Source of the DNA: Pseudomonas sp. NFIX28
GTDB lineage: Bacteria; Pseudomonadota; Gammaproteobacteria; Pseudomonadales; Pseudomonadaceae
Length of the DNA stretch: 64,000 bases
Assembly (NCBI RefSeq): GCF_900107395.1
Contig: NZ_FNPW01000012.1
Location: 1-64,000 of the forward strand
Reading direction: 5' to 3'
The notes under the pieces are model-generated. The model was not told where the DNA came from, did no database searches, and worked only from the letters and a program-made list of their open reading frames with translations. Position numbers and translations under genes: made by a program. Below, in pieces: positions 32,626-41,754 of the stretch. How positions within the stretch are numbered: position 1 is the first letter of the stretch; every line of letters begins with the position of its first letter.

Positions 32626-34827
32626 ATGGATATGCTTTACCGGGTTTCCCGCCAGGGGCTGCCCGCCCCGCGGTTCGCGCTGAACCTGTTGAGCCAGGGC
32701 CTGGGGCTGAGCCTGCTGCTGGCCAGCGCCACGCCCGCCGCCCAGGCCGCCGACACCGAACTGCCAGCGCTCACCGTGACCGGTGAAGACTCTTCCGGCT
32801 ATCAGGCCGACAGCGCCGCGGTCGGCGGTTTCGAGGCCGCGCCCCTGCTCGACACCCCAGCCTCGATCGCGGTGATCAACGATGCCTTGATCAAGGACCA
32901 GCAGGCCCGCCTGCTCAGCGAAGTGCTGAAGAACGACGCGTCGGTGGGAGAAAGCTATGCGCCGGTCGGCTATTACGAGAACTTCACGGTCCGCGGTTTC
33001 TCGCTGAATGCCGCCAACAGCTACCAGATCAACGGCCGCAGCATCACTGGCGAGCAGAACGTCGGCCTGGAGAACAAACAGCAGGTGGAATTGCTCAAGG
33101 GGCTGTCCGGGCTGCAGAGCGGTGTCAGCGAACCCGGCGGGCTGATCAACTACGTGACCAAGCGCCCTACCGATGTGCGCTCGGTCACGGTGTCCACCGA
33201 CGATCGCGGCAGCGGCTATGTGGCCACCGATGTCGGCGGCTGGTTCGGCAGCGAACAGCAGTTCGGCCTGCGTGCCAACCTGGCCCACGAAGATATCCAT
33301 TCCTACGTCGAACACACCAATGGCCAGCGCGACTTCGCCTCCCTGGCCTTCGACTGGAACATCAGCCCCGACGCCCTGCTGCAACTGGACGTCGAATACC
33401 AAACCAAGGAACAGCGCTCGGCCCCGGGCTATCAATTGCTCGGCGGCTCGAGCCTGCCACACCACGCCTCGCCGAAAAAACTCCTGGCGCACCAGAGCGG
33501 CTCGAAGCCGGTCAGCACCGACGCGCTGAACCTCAACGGCAACTTCGAGTACCGCTTCAACGAACAATGGAAAGGCAACCTCAGCGCCTCGCGCAGCCGG
33601 GTGGTGATCGATGACTACAGCTCGTTCGCCTGGGGCTGCTATGGCGCTGCCAGTTGCGCCGGCGCGGCGGTGCCCAACTACTTCAGCCCCGAGGGCGACT
33701 ACGACATCTACGACTTCCGCAGCCCGGACGATACCCGGCGCAACGACGAGGTACAGGCGGTCCTCAGCGGCAGCTTCGACACCGGCGGCCTGGGCCACGA
33801 ACTCAGCGTCGGCAGCAGCGCGTTCCGCCGCGTGGTGGACAAACGCGACCCGATCAACCAGATGATCGGCAGCGCCAACATCGACGGCGAGCCGCAGGAT
33901 TTCCCGCGTTACGACGGGCCGCTCAACGACTCCTATCGCCGCCTGGACAGCCGCCAGTACGGGCTGTTCTTCAACGACCGGATCAGCTTCAACGAACATT
34001 GGCAGACCGTGCTCGGCGGGCGCGAAGTACGCCTGGACGAAGAAACCTTCGACAGCCAGGGCGACACCACCCGGCACACCCAGCGTTATGTGTTCCTGCC
34101 CCAGGCCGCGCTGATCTACAAGCCGGTGCAGAACCTGGCGCTGTACACCCGCTACAGCAAGGGCCTGTCCCTGGGCGGCGAAGCGCCGTGGTTCGCCAGC
34201 AATGCCTTTGAAATCCTCGCGCCCACCGTGTCGCGGCAGATCGAGGCCGGCATCAAGTATGACTGGCAGCGCATCAGCCTGGCCGCGGCGCTGTTCCAGA
34301 TCCGCCAGGCCTACCAATACTCCCGGCCGAATGGCGACGGCACGTTCACCTTCACCCAGCAAGGCGAACAGAAGAACACCGGGCTGGAGCTCTCGGCCAA
34401 TGGCTGGGCCACGCAACGCCTGCAAGTCTCGGCCAGTGTCGCGGCGATCCGCGCACGGGTCACGGGCAGCGATACGCCCGAGTACGAAGGTCATCAGGCG
34501 CTCAACGTGCCGACCCTGCGTGCCAGCCTCTACGGCGACTACGCCCTGCCCTGGTTCGACGGCCTGGCGCTGCTCGGCGGCGTGCAGTACAGCGGCCGTA
34601 AATACGCCAACCGCGAGGGCGAGGTGCAGACTGGCAGTTATGCGGTGTTCAATATCGGCAGTCGCTACAGCACCCGCATCGACGGCCATGAGACCGTGTT
34701 CCGGCTGACCGTGGACAACCTGTTCGACAAGCGCTACTGGCGCGACGCCGGGGAATACATGGGCGACGGCTACCTGTTCCAGGGCGCGCCCCTGACCGCG
34801 CGCTTGAGCGCCTCGATCAACTTCTGA
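32626..34827 (+). CDS. TonB-dependent siderophore-type receptor
   Basis: A 733-residue outer-membrane receptor. The signal peptide ends near AQA/AD and is followed by a TonB-box-like LTVTG. The plug domain is DTPASIAVINDALIKDQQ through VELLKGLSGLQSGVSEPGGLINYVTKRP. A 22-strand barrel ends in the terminal phenylalanine (ASINF). There is no N-terminal signalling domain and no sigma/anti-sigma pair nearby, so regulation is not of the cell-surface type. It imports a ferric siderophore or a similar large ligand using TonB energy; the ligand cannot be named. The ATG giving MDMLYRVSRQG is chosen for its ribosome site. Confidence 0.88.
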   Translation: MDMLYRVSRQGLPAPRFALNLLSQGLGLSLLLASATPAAQAADTELPALTVTGEDSSGYQADSAAVGGFEAAPLLDTPASIAVINDALIKDQQARLLSEVLKNDASVGESYAPVGYYENFTVRGFSLNAANSYQINGRSITGEQNVGLENKQQVELLKGLSGLQSGVSEPGGLINYVTKRPTDVRSVTVSTDDRGSGYVATDVGGWFGSEQQFGLRANLAHEDIHSYVEHTNGQRDFASLAFDWNISPDALLQLDVEYQTKEQRSAPGYQLLGGSSLPHHASPKKLLAHQSGSKPVSTDALNLNGNFEYRFNEQWKGNLSASRSRVVIDDYSSFAWGCYGAASCAGAAVPNYFSPEGDYDIYDFRSPDDTRRNDEVQAVLSGSFDTGGLGHELSVGSSAFRRVVDKRDPINQMIGSANIDGEPQDFPRYDGPLNDSYRRLDSRQYGLFFNDRISFNEHWQTVLGGREVRLDEETFDSQGDTTRHTQRYVFLPQAALIYKPVQNLALYTRYSKGLSLGGEAPWFASNAFEILAPTVSRQIEAGIKYDWQRISLAAALFQIRQAYQYSRPNGDGTFTFTQQGEQKNTGLELSANGWATQRLQVSASVAAIRARVTGSDTPEYEGHQALNVPTLRASLYGDYALPWFDGLALLGGVQYSGRKYANREGEVQTGSYAVFNIGSRYSTRIDGHETVFRLTVDNLFDKRYWRDAGEYMGDGYLFQGAPLTARLSASINF

Positions 34828-34891
34828 TCGCCCCGCCTGCCCGGGTGCTCTTCCTGACGAGCGCCCGGCAGCCCCGCGGCAACGGCCTGCG

Positions 34892-35287
34892 TTACTGGAA
34901 CGCGTCGACCAGGACGTCGAAGATCATGTGATTCGAGGTCCTGACCAGCAACAGGTCGGAGCCCGCACGCCACCATTGGTAGCCGTCATAACGCGGTAAT
35001 TGCTGGACCAGCCGGGCGTTCAAGCGTCGTGACTGTGCGGGCATGGTCTTGCCGCGACGGATGTTCTGCCTGGCGTCCGCCGGCAGCGCCGCGGTCGGCC
35101 CCCAGTCGCGCCTCGACGCCTGCAACAGCGTTTTCACCTGGTAGTAATTGACCACGGGCAGGCGATCCCAATTGGCATGGTCATTGGAGTATTGGGCACT
35201 TGCCTGGGTGCCTGGTGCGGCACCGGCAACCGGCGGGATCGATAGCAGAATCGAGACGATCGGGATTAATGCACCAGCTCTGAACAT
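34892..35287 (-). CDS. RcnB-like small periplasmic protein
   Basis: A 131-residue exported protein (signal about 1-23, cleaved near AGA/AP). The C-terminal half has the RcnB-like pattern: LVQQLPRYDGYQWWRAGSDLLLV, then IFDVLVDAF. RcnB proteins are periplasmic and are linked to nickel/cobalt balance in E. coli; most homologues have no tested role. GGAGAAG precedes the ATG. It stands alone, convergent with the TonB receptor. Confidence 0.65.
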   Translation of the reverse strand: MFRAGALIPIVSILLSIPPVAGAAPGTQASAQYSNDHANWDRLPVVNYYQVKTLLQASRRDWGPTAALPADARQNIRRGKTMPAQSRRLNARLVQQLPRYDGYQWWRAGSDLLLVRTSNHMIFDVLVDAFQ

Positions 35288-35444
35288 CGCCTTCTCCAGG
35301 CATCATTGCGTCGAGCTTATGGAAAGGAATTTCCCGACATTAGTTCCCTGCCGGTATGGCAACGACGCCACGGTTCGCAACGCGCCATGGGCGCAAGGCC
35401 GGTGGGCGGCGCGCGAAGGCAAGCCGCTTGAGCCCGCCGACAAA

Positions 35445-35477
35445 CAAAAACGCCGCTCCTGGGAGCGGCGTTTTTTT
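35445..35477 (-). terminator. Strong terminator after mqo
   Basis: AACGCCGCTCC and GGAGCGGCGTT form a long GC stem. It has a T7 run on the plus strand and TTTTTGTTTG on the minus strand, so it can stop transcription both ways. On the minus strand it lies 63 bases after the mqo stop. Confidence 0.85.
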
Positions 35478-35539
35478 AGCCTGGAGCGAATATCCGCTCC
35501 AGGTTCCGGCTCGCCCGACAGGGTCGGGCGCGGCCGGTA

Positions 35540-37186
35540 TTACAGGGCCATGTCAGCCGACGGGTTGCTCACTGGCGCCTTTGGCTTTTCAGCCGCAGGT
35601 TGCGCAGGGGCAGCGATCTGGCCGATGGCTGGTGGCGGAGTCAACTGCAGCACTTCGCTGGTGTAGGCCCACTCTTGAGCGACACGCTCAGGGCTGCCAT
35701 TGAGCTGGGTACCGTAGCTCGGCACGATCTGGTGCAGTTTTTCCTGCCAGGCCGCAGTCGCAACCTTGTCCTTGAAGACCTTCTCCAGCACGCTCAGCAT
35801 GATCGGCGCGGCGGTCGAAGCGCCTGGCGAAGCGCCCAGCAGGCCGGCAATGCTGCCGTCCTTGGCGCTGACGATTTCGGTGCCCAGCTTCAGCACGCCG
35901 CCTTGCTGCTCGTCACGCTTGATGATCTGCACGCGCTGGCCAGCCTGCCACAGGCGCCAGTCTTCGGACTTGGCGTTAGGGAAGTACTCTTTCAGGGCGT
36001 TCAGGCGATCTTCATCCGACAGCATCAGCTGGCCAGCGAGGTACTCGACCAGCGGGTACTCCTTGATGCCAACCTTGGTCATAGGCCAGATGTTGTGGGT
36101 GGTGGTGCTGGTCAGCAGGTCGAGGTACGAACCTTCCTTGAGGAACTTGGTGGAGAAGGTCGCGAACGGGCCAAACAGAATCACGCGCTTGCCATCCAGC
36201 ACGCGGGTGTCCAGGTGTGGAACCGACATCGGCGGAGCGCCGACCGACGCCTTACCGTAGGCCTTGGCCAGGTGCTGCTCGGCAATCGTTGGGTTCTCGG
36301 TCACCAGGAACGAGCCGCCGACAGGGAAACCGGCATATTCCTTGGCTTCAGGAATGCCCGACTTCTGCAGCAGGTGCAGGGCACCGCCGCCCGCGCCGAT
36401 GAACACGAACTTGGCGTCGGTCTGGGTTTCGGTACCGTCCTTCAGGTTCTTGTACACCACGCGCCAGGAGCCATCTTCGTTACGCTTGATGTCTTCCACT
36501 TCGCTCGACAGCTTGAGCGAGAAGTTCGGCTGGGCTTTCAGGTGGCCGACGAACTGGCGGGTGATCTCGCCGAAGTTCACGTCGGTGCCCAGCGGCGACC
36601 AGGTGGCGGCGATCTTCTGCTTGGGATCGCGCCCTTCCATCATCAGCGGGACCCACTTCTTGATCTGCTCCGGGTCTTCGGAGTACTGCATGCCGGCGAA
36701 CAGCGGGCTCGCCTGAAGCGCTTCGTAGCGTTTCTTCAGGAACTGGATGTTGTCATCGCCCCACACGAAGCTCATGTGCGGCGTGGAGTTGATGAACGAA
36801 CGCGGGTTCTTCAGGACGTTGTTCTTGACCTGCCACGACCAGAACTGGCGGGAAATCTGGAACGCTTCGTTGATTTCGATCGCCTTGGCGATCTCGACCT
36901 TGCCGTCCTTGTTTTCCGGGGTGTAGTTCAGTTCCGCCAGGGCAGAGTGACCGGTACCGGCGTTGTTCCAGCCGTTGGAGCTTTCTTCGGCAACGCCGTC
37001 GAGGCGCTCGACCATTTCCATCGACCAGCCCGGCTCCAGCTCATTGAGCCAGACACCCAGGGTCGAACTCATGATGCCGCCGCCGATGAGCAGCACATCC
37101 ACTTTCTTGGTCTCGGCGGCGTACGCGGAGCTGAGCCCCATCGTCATCGCCAAGCCCAGCAGGGCCGTGTTCACTTTTTTCAACAT
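35540..37186 (-). CDS. mqo: Malate:quinone oxidoreductase
   Basis: A 548-residue FAD enzyme that oxidises malate to oxaloacetate and passes electrons to the quinone pool. The FAD-binding start is VDVLLIGGGIMSSTLGVWL, followed by family segments VERLDGVAEESSNGWNNAGTGH, FVFIGAGGGALHLLQ and LLGASPGASTAAPIM. An N-terminal 24-residue stretch (MLKKVNTALLGLAMTMGLSS, ending AYA/AE) looks like a cleavable signal, which is odd for a flavoenzyme expected at the inner face of the membrane. The C-terminus has an Ala/Pro-rich tail. AGGAA precedes the ATG; a start 13 codons earlier is less likely. Confidence 0.92.
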   Translation of the reverse strand: MLKKVNTALLGLAMTMGLSSAYAAETKKVDVLLIGGGIMSSTLGVWLNELEPGWSMEMVERLDGVAEESSNGWNNAGTGHSALAELNYTPENKDGKVEIAKAIEINEAFQISRQFWSWQVKNNVLKNPRSFINSTPHMSFVWGDDNIQFLKKRYEALQASPLFAGMQYSEDPEQIKKWVPLMMEGRDPKQKIAATWSPLGTDVNFGEITRQFVGHLKAQPNFSLKLSSEVEDIKRNEDGSWRVVYKNLKDGTETQTDAKFVFIGAGGGALHLLQKSGIPEAKEYAGFPVGGSFLVTENPTIAEQHLAKAYGKASVGAPPMSVPHLDTRVLDGKRVILFGPFATFSTKFLKEGSYLDLLTSTTTHNIWPMTKVGIKEYPLVEYLAGQLMLSDEDRLNALKEYFPNAKSEDWRLWQAGQRVQIIKRDEQQGGVLKLGTEIVSAKDGSIAGLLGASPGASTAAPIMLSVLEKVFKDKVATAAWQEKLHQIVPSYGTQLNGSPERVAQEWAYTSEVLQLTPPPAIGQIAAPAQPAAEKPKAPVSNPSADMAL

Positions 37187-37826
37187 ACAGTAGTTCCTAC
37201 GATAGAACGCCATCCGCCCCCCCATTCCCGATCACCAGCCGCCCCGGCACTGCCATGGGCTCGCATTCGGAAGAACTGAAGGGTGGGCACACAAGGCCGA
37301 CGTGACAGCATCGACCTCAGTTTATATGTCGCTCCTGCGCTGACTTCTTATTCGCTAATGGCTTCAGCTACTTGAGTGACACTCTTTTGTTGGGGCACCT
37401 TCGGACAGCATCGTTCGACGGTCCGAGACGCCCGCTAAAACCACATTCCCATAGAGAGACTAGTCGGGTGTAACCAAAGGAGTGAGTAAACAACACCCGG
37501 TACAACGATCGGCCTGTTCAACGCCCTCGATCACCGCCTGACAGCGGCAAGGCCACGGGTATCGCACACAGGGATCGCCCCCAACCCTGGCAGCCCTCCT
37601 GCTGAAACGGACAAAATGGCCATCATGGGTGGTGGCTAACGCGCCATTGTCTACTGGACGGATAAAGCCGTCAAAAAAACTGTCAGATTTGTCCTGTTTT
37701 TATGCAGAAAAGTACCTTGATGATTCAAGAAACCGCCTAAATGCAGCAAGCAGCCACTTCCGCATAACGCTCGACGAACCCCGGGCACAAAAAACCTGAA
37801 CGGCCAGGACTTTCCCGCTGCGGGGA
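37187..37826. other. 640-base region without a convincing gene
   Basis: It holds the mqo promoter on the minus strand (a TATAAA-like minus-10 near 37321-37327 is possible). Short inverted repeats are present: TCGGAC/GTCCGA at 37401-37426 and CGGGTGT/ACACCCG at 37465-37499. A 61-codon frame at 37651-37836 on the minus strand has no ribosome site and an odd composition, so I do not call it. A small RNA cannot be excluded. Confidence 0.4.
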
Positions 37827-38162
37827 CTACAGGCAATCCTGTACCGCTTTTTTCAGATCTGCGGACTTGGCCCAGGGAGTGCCCTGGTAGAGGGAGACCA
37901 GGCTGCCGTTCTTCGACTTCACCACTTCCACGACCTCATCCGACGCCAGGCTGCCAGGAGCGGTAATCCGATAGCCGTTGGAAATATCCGATTGCGTGGT
38001 CCGGGGCGTCTCGCGCTGCCAGGCTGGAAACACACACTGCGCATACTCTTTCGGCGCTTTCTCAGTCAGCTCGCTGACATTCGGCTTGCCCGGTGCCAAG
38101 GCCGTGGGCAACGAACACCCGGCCAACAGTCCTATCAACGATGCCCCTAGCCAAACTCGCAT
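37827..38162 (-). CDS. Small lipoprotein, hypothetical
   Basis: A 111-residue protein with a lipoprotein signal (MRVWLGASLIGLLAGC, lipobox LAGC). The mature part has a conserved-looking VFPAWQRETP and an ISNGYRITAPG segment, and it ends in ADLKKAVQDCL. The two mature cysteines could form a disulfide. No family name is certain. GAGGAAGG precedes the ATG. Confidence 0.7.
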   Translation of the reverse strand: MRVWLGASLIGLLAGCSLPTALAPGKPNVSELTEKAPKEYAQCVFPAWQRETPRTTQSDISNGYRITAPGSLASDEVVEVVKSKNGSLVSLYQGTPWAKSADLKKAVQDCL

Positions 38163-38445
38163 ATGCCTTCCTCATCCTTAAAAAATCGAGAAATGTATCA
38201 TTTGCCCGCGCCGATCCGGTAGGAACACCTGAGTCTTTCGCCGGACGGTATCCCCTGCCCCTCGGGCATCACCTGACGCCCGAACCAGAAACGCCAATCC
38301 CGTCACGTTCCGCGCAGATAAAAGGCAACGAGCCACGCCAGCTCGATTGGCGGAAAGTTCCCGCTGCCTGGCGCCTGCGCACCTTCTGCGCCCTGGGCCT
38401 GCCGGGTAATTTGAGCCCTGCCAACCCATCATTCGGAACATAACC

Positions 38446-38841
38446 ATGACTCATCAAGGCAGTTGCCTGTGCGGCGGCGTCCGCTACGAAATAAACGGAG
38501 AACTGACCGATGTACTGAACTGCCATTGCTCCATGTGCAGGAAGCTGCATGCCGCCGCGTTTCGTACCCGCGCCAAGGTCAGGAGCCAGGATTGGAAAAC
38601 CCTGAGCGGGGAGCAATTGCTGTCCTTTTACGAGTCTTCCCCCGGGGAATGGAAAAGTTTCTGCTCGGTCTGCGGCTCCAGCCTGTTCACCCGTTTTGAC
38701 GCCAACCCGGACGTGCTCGGTTTTCCCTTGGGAACCCTGGACAGCGACCCGCAGGTCAGTGCAAGCCGCCACGTCTTTGTCGGCAGCAAGGCACCCTGGT
38801 TCACCATCACCGATGACCTGGCGCAACACGACACTTATTGA
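38446..38841 (+). CDS. GFA (CENP-V-like) family zinc protein
   Basis: A 131-residue protein of the glutathione-dependent formaldehyde-activating fold. Zinc-binding cysteines are in the usual places: CLCGGVRY at the N-terminus, NCHCSMCRK, and FCSVCGSSLF. It ends with the typical APWFTITDDL. Despite the family name, most members have no proven formaldehyde role. It is a lone plus-strand gene. Confidence 0.85.
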   Translation: MTHQGSCLCGGVRYEINGELTDVLNCHCSMCRKLHAAAFRTRAKVRSQDWKTLSGEQLLSFYESSPGEWKSFCSVCGSSLFTRFDANPDVLGFPLGTLDSDPQVSASRHVFVGSKAPWFTITDDLAQHDTY

Positions 38842-39000
38842 CCGCGGAGGCAGCCAGGCGCGCCGTACGGCACAGGAAAATGTCGTGCGGCCGGCGAGCA
38901 AATGGCAATTGGCCAGGGTTCGGATGAGTGGTGCAAGCCAACGCCTCCTTTTGGGAATATCTTGGTTTGCCAGTACCTCGATAGCCCAAAGGACGAGGCG

Positions 39001-39237
39001 ATGAACAGCATCAAGACGTTCGAGATCCGCTACTGCTTCGCAGGTTCGCAAAGGACCTTCACTTTCCAGGGCGCGCGATTGAGCGACAGCGATACCTGGT
39101 ATCTGGCATTCCTGCATTCCGGGTGTCGGATCACTCAGGACACCCCCTGCGGCGGAACCTACCGCACCATGCAGACCTTCGCCGAACGCAGCGGCGTCAC
39201 GCTGGCGAACTGGCGGGAGCTGTCGAAAAAGACCTAG
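39001..39237 (+). CDS. Small hypothetical protein (78 aa), possibly DUF6555-like
   Basis: A 78-residue protein, beta-rich at the start (TFEIRYCFAGSQRTFTFQG), then a helix with TWYLAFLHSGCR and an end LANWRELSKK. From memory it resembles small Pseudomonas proteins named DUF6555, which have no known role. The chosen ATG follows AAAGGACGAGG; a start 33 codons earlier would add an unlikely proline-rich extension. Confidence 0.55.
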   Translation: MNSIKTFEIRYCFAGSQRTFTFQGARLSDSDTWYLAFLHSGCRITQDTPCGGTYRTMQTFAERSGVTLANWRELSKKT

Positions 39238-39316
39238 CCGTGCAACCGTTCGGACGTGACCGCGGCACTGGCGCAAGAAAACGCGTTCGCCCAGCCCAAG
39301 GATCAACTTGCGAAAG

Positions 39317-39565
39317 TCAGAAGCCGCCGGCAAATGCCCGACGCCCCGCCCTGATTTCCGTGCGCAACTCACCGACAAAATTGGCGGCCGCCCGGACATT
39401 GTCGAGCTGCTCGGTCGACACCCCGGTAATGAACAGATCGATCCGTCCACTTTCCGGTTCGAACACCTTGATTGCCAGGGAGCCGTCGGGATTGACGGTG
39501 CAATGGCAGGAAAGCGGCAAGAAGCCGGACTCCAGGATCTGGCGAAGCTCGTTTATCGAGAGCAT
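39317..39565 (-). CDS. DUF1652 family protein
   Basis: An 82-residue protein with the pattern of DUF1652, a family nearly confined to Pseudomonas: MLSINELRQILESGFLPLSC, CTVNPDGSLAIKVFEPESG, VDxxxTG-like IDLFITGVST and ELRTEIRAGR. Function unknown. GAGGAG stands before the ATG. Confidence 0.85.
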   Translation of the reverse strand: MLSINELRQILESGFLPLSCHCTVNPDGSLAIKVFEPESGRIDLFITGVSTEQLDNVRAAANFVGELRTEIRAGRRAFAGGF

Positions 39566-39844
39566 GAAGAGTGCTCCTCGGCAAAGCTGCTAGGAAGAAT
39601 GTGCCGTTGAGAATAGGTCACAACGACGGGGCCCATACCAAGGCATTCGCTGCAAAGTGTTAGCCAGCACTCATTTCTGCATGATCAATCCGCCCAACGG
39701 CACGGTCCGCGGATGGCCACATTCATTTGTCGGCGCAGCTCTGCCCAAGGGTGTTTTGACGGCGGATCGGCCAGGCGCTATGGTCGCTGGGCTTGCGCCC
39801 CCTGCCACCTGAAAAACTTCCTTCCACGCCACCCGGGATCGACG

Positions 39845-40177
39845 ATGGCCGCACTCGAACAGCCGCATGAAGTAGCGCTGCAGAAGTTTCTCGCGTCGCA
39901 TCCCGAGATTCGCCAAGAGCTCGACCACCTCAACCCCCTGGCCGCCCGCGCCAGGGGCGAAACCCCGGAACATTACCGTGCGCAACGGCTGCATGAGGCC
40001 TTCGAGGCCGAGGCCGAACGCCTGGGCCTGTTTGCCTGGGAACTGAGCTTGCAACTGACCGTGCAGAACGCCGAGGAATTCGCCGCGCGGCGGCTCGACG
40101 TGCACCGTGAAGTGGCGCAAATGGCCGGCATGCCCTGGGACGAATATTGCGAGCTGCACGGCCTGCCGCGCGATTGA
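39845..40177 (+). CDS. DUF6388-like small protein
   Basis: A 110-residue soluble helical protein (ALQKFLASHPEIRQELDHLNPL, HEAFEAEAERLGLFAWELSLQLT, ending MPWDEYCELHGLP). From memory it belongs to DUF6388 of pseudomonads, role unknown. The start giving MAALEQPHE matches that family; the frame is open 44 codons further upstream but that part looks random. Confidence 0.7.
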   Translation: MAALEQPHEVALQKFLASHPEIRQELDHLNPLAARARGETPEHYRAQRLHEAFEAEAERLGLFAWELSLQLTVQNAEEFAARRLDVHREVAQMAGMPWDEYCELHGLPRD

Positions 40178-40228
40178 GACCCGCACCGGACGTCGCTGAA
40201 AGATCACTGCCACCATGAGTCAACGCTG

Positions 40229-40933
40229 ATGCTGCCCTCTTCCAACCGCCTGCATAACAACCCCAGCCTGCTGCGCCGCCGGAAATGGCGCGGCCGCATC
40301 GGCCTGTGCCTGGTCGCCAGCCTGTCGGTCCTGGCCGGCATGACCGACGCCATCGGCTTTATGGCCACCGGCGACTTTGTCTCCTTCATGAGCGGCAACA
40401 CCACGCGCCTGGCCGTCGCCATCAGCGATGCCGACCTGGCCCTGACCCTGCATCTGGTGCTGCTGGTCGCCACCTTCATCGCCGGCAATGCGCTGGGCAT
40501 AGTCGCCAGCCGTTTTGGCGGACGCCGGGCCCTGCCGTTGCTGCTGTGCATTGCCATGCTGCTGTGTGCGGCAGCCGCCTGGCCCTTTGAGGAACGGCTG
40601 CCGGCCTTGATGGCCGCGATTATCGCCATGGGCATGCTCAATGCGGCCGTCGAGGAAGTGAATGGCCTGCCCGTGGGCCTGACTTATGTCACCGGCGCCC
40701 TGTCGCGCTTTGGCCGGGGCCTGGGCCGCTGGATGCTGGGCGAGCGACGCAATGGCTGGCGCGTCCAGCTGGTGCCCTGGAGCGGCATGTTTGCCGGCGC
40801 CGTGCTCGGCGCCATCCTGGAGCAGCACTTCGGCCTCAAGGCGCTGTTCGCCAGCGGTCTGCTGTCAGCGGCACTCGGGCTGTTGTCGCTGAAGATCCCC
40901 CATCGCTGGCAACTGGGCTACATGCCGCGCTAA
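40229..40933 (+). CDS. DUF1275 (YoaK-like) membrane protein
   Basis: A 234-residue inner-membrane protein with about six hydrophobic helices and the family features: SVLAGMTDAIGFMATGDFVSFMSGNTTRLAV in the first part, VNGLPVGLTYVTGALSRFG in the middle. The role of DUF1275 is unknown; a transporter-like function has been proposed. The gene stands alone just before tusD and has no strong ribosome site. Confidence 0.85.
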   Translation: MLPSSNRLHNNPSLLRRRKWRGRIGLCLVASLSVLAGMTDAIGFMATGDFVSFMSGNTTRLAVAISDADLALTLHLVLLVATFIAGNALGIVASRFGGRRALPLLLCIAMLLCAAAAWPFEERLPALMAAIIAMGMLNAAVEEVNGLPVGLTYVTGALSRFGRGLGRWMLGERRNGWRVQLVPWSGMFAGAVLGAILEQHFGLKALFASGLLSAALGLLSLKIPHRWQLGYMPR

Positions 40934-40997
40934 ACCCACTTCGCCGGGCCCGGCATAAAGCTTTATCATGGCCTCAGGTTTGCAGACAGAGTTCTTC

Positions 40998-41390
40998 ATG
41001 AAGTTCGCCATTGCCCTTTTCTCCGCCGCTCATGCGCCCTCCTCGCGCCGCGCCCTGGCATTCGCCCAGGCGGCGCTGGCCGGCGGCCATGAGATCGTGC
41101 GGCTGTTTTTCTATCAGGATGGCGTGCACAGCGCATCGGACAACATCGTCACCCCGCAGGACGAACTGGATCTGCCCGCCCAATGGCGGGCCTTCGTCAG
41201 CGAACATCGGCTCGACGGCGTGGTGTGCATTGCCGCGGCGCTGCGCCGTGGGGTGTTGAATCAGGAAGAAGCCGCGCGCTACCAGCGCCCGGCCGTCAAC
41301 CTGAGCGCGCCCTGGGAGCTTTCCGGGCTCGGCCAGTTGCACGATGCCGTACAGGCCGCCGACCGCCTGATCTGTTTCGGAGGGCCATGA
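40998..41390 (+). CDS. tusD: Sulfurtransferase complex subunit TusD
   Basis: A 130-residue DsrE-fold protein. With TusC and TusB it forms the TusBCD complex, which relays sulfur from TusA to TusE and on to MnmA for 2-thiouridine in tRNA. The sulfur-carrying cysteine is in DGVVCIAAALRRGV, as in E. coli TusD. The ATG giving MKFAIALFSAAH fits the family. It is first in tusD-tusC-tusB-tusE-ybiB, whose genes are 1 base apart or overlap; mnmA, the final acceptor, begins at 63280 in this window. Confidence 0.92.
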   Translation: MKFAIALFSAAHAPSSRRALAFAQAALAGGHEIVRLFFYQDGVHSASDNIVTPQDELDLPAQWRAFVSEHRLDGVVCIAAALRRGVLNQEEAARYQRPAVNLSAPWELSGLGQLHDAVQAADRLICFGGP

Positions 41391-41391
41391 A

Positions 41392-41754
41392 ATGGCGCAA
41401 TCCTTGTTGATCATCAGCCGCCAGGCGCCCTGGTCCGGCCCCGGCGCCCGCGAAGCACTGGACATCGTCCTGGCCGGTGGCGCCTTCGACCTGCCGATCG
41501 GCCTGCTGTTTCTCGACGATGGCGTGTTCCAGCTGGCGCCCGGGCAAACAGCCGCTGCCGTGCAGCAAAAGGATCTCGGCGCCAACCTGCAGGCTCTGTC
41601 GCTGTTTGGCGTCGAGCAGTTGTTCGCCTGCGGCGCCAGCGTGGCGGAGCGCGGCCTGGCCCCGGCCGCGCTGAACCTGGACGAGGTGCAAATCCTGGCC
41701 CCGGCCGAACTCGTCGGGCTTATTGACCGTTTTGACCAAGTGATCACCCTCTGA
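41392..41754 (+). CDS. tusC: Sulfurtransferase complex subunit TusC
   Basis: A 120-residue DsrF-like protein (SLLIISRQAPWSGPGAREALD, LFLDDGVFQLAPGQ, FGVEQLFACGASVAERGL). It is a structural subunit of TusBCD. Its ATG lies 1 base after the tusD stop, and its TGA overlaps the tusB ATG (TGATG), so expression is balanced by coupling. Confidence 0.92.
   Translation: MAQSLLIISRQAPWSGPGAREALDIVLAGGAFDLPIGLLFLDDGVFQLAPGQTAAAVQQKDLGANLQALSLFGVEQLFACGASVAERGLAPAALNLDEVQILAPAELVGLIDRFDQVITL

Noticed and set aside
37651..37836. 61-codon minus-strand frame before mqo's neighbour
   Set aside because: There is no ribosome site, composition is odd, and it overlaps the end of the lipoprotein gene.
38178..38447. 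89-codon minus-strand frame between the lipoprotein and GFA genes
   Set aside because: Its product is low-complexity and Arg/Gly-rich with no ribosome site; it probably lies in a divergent promoter region.
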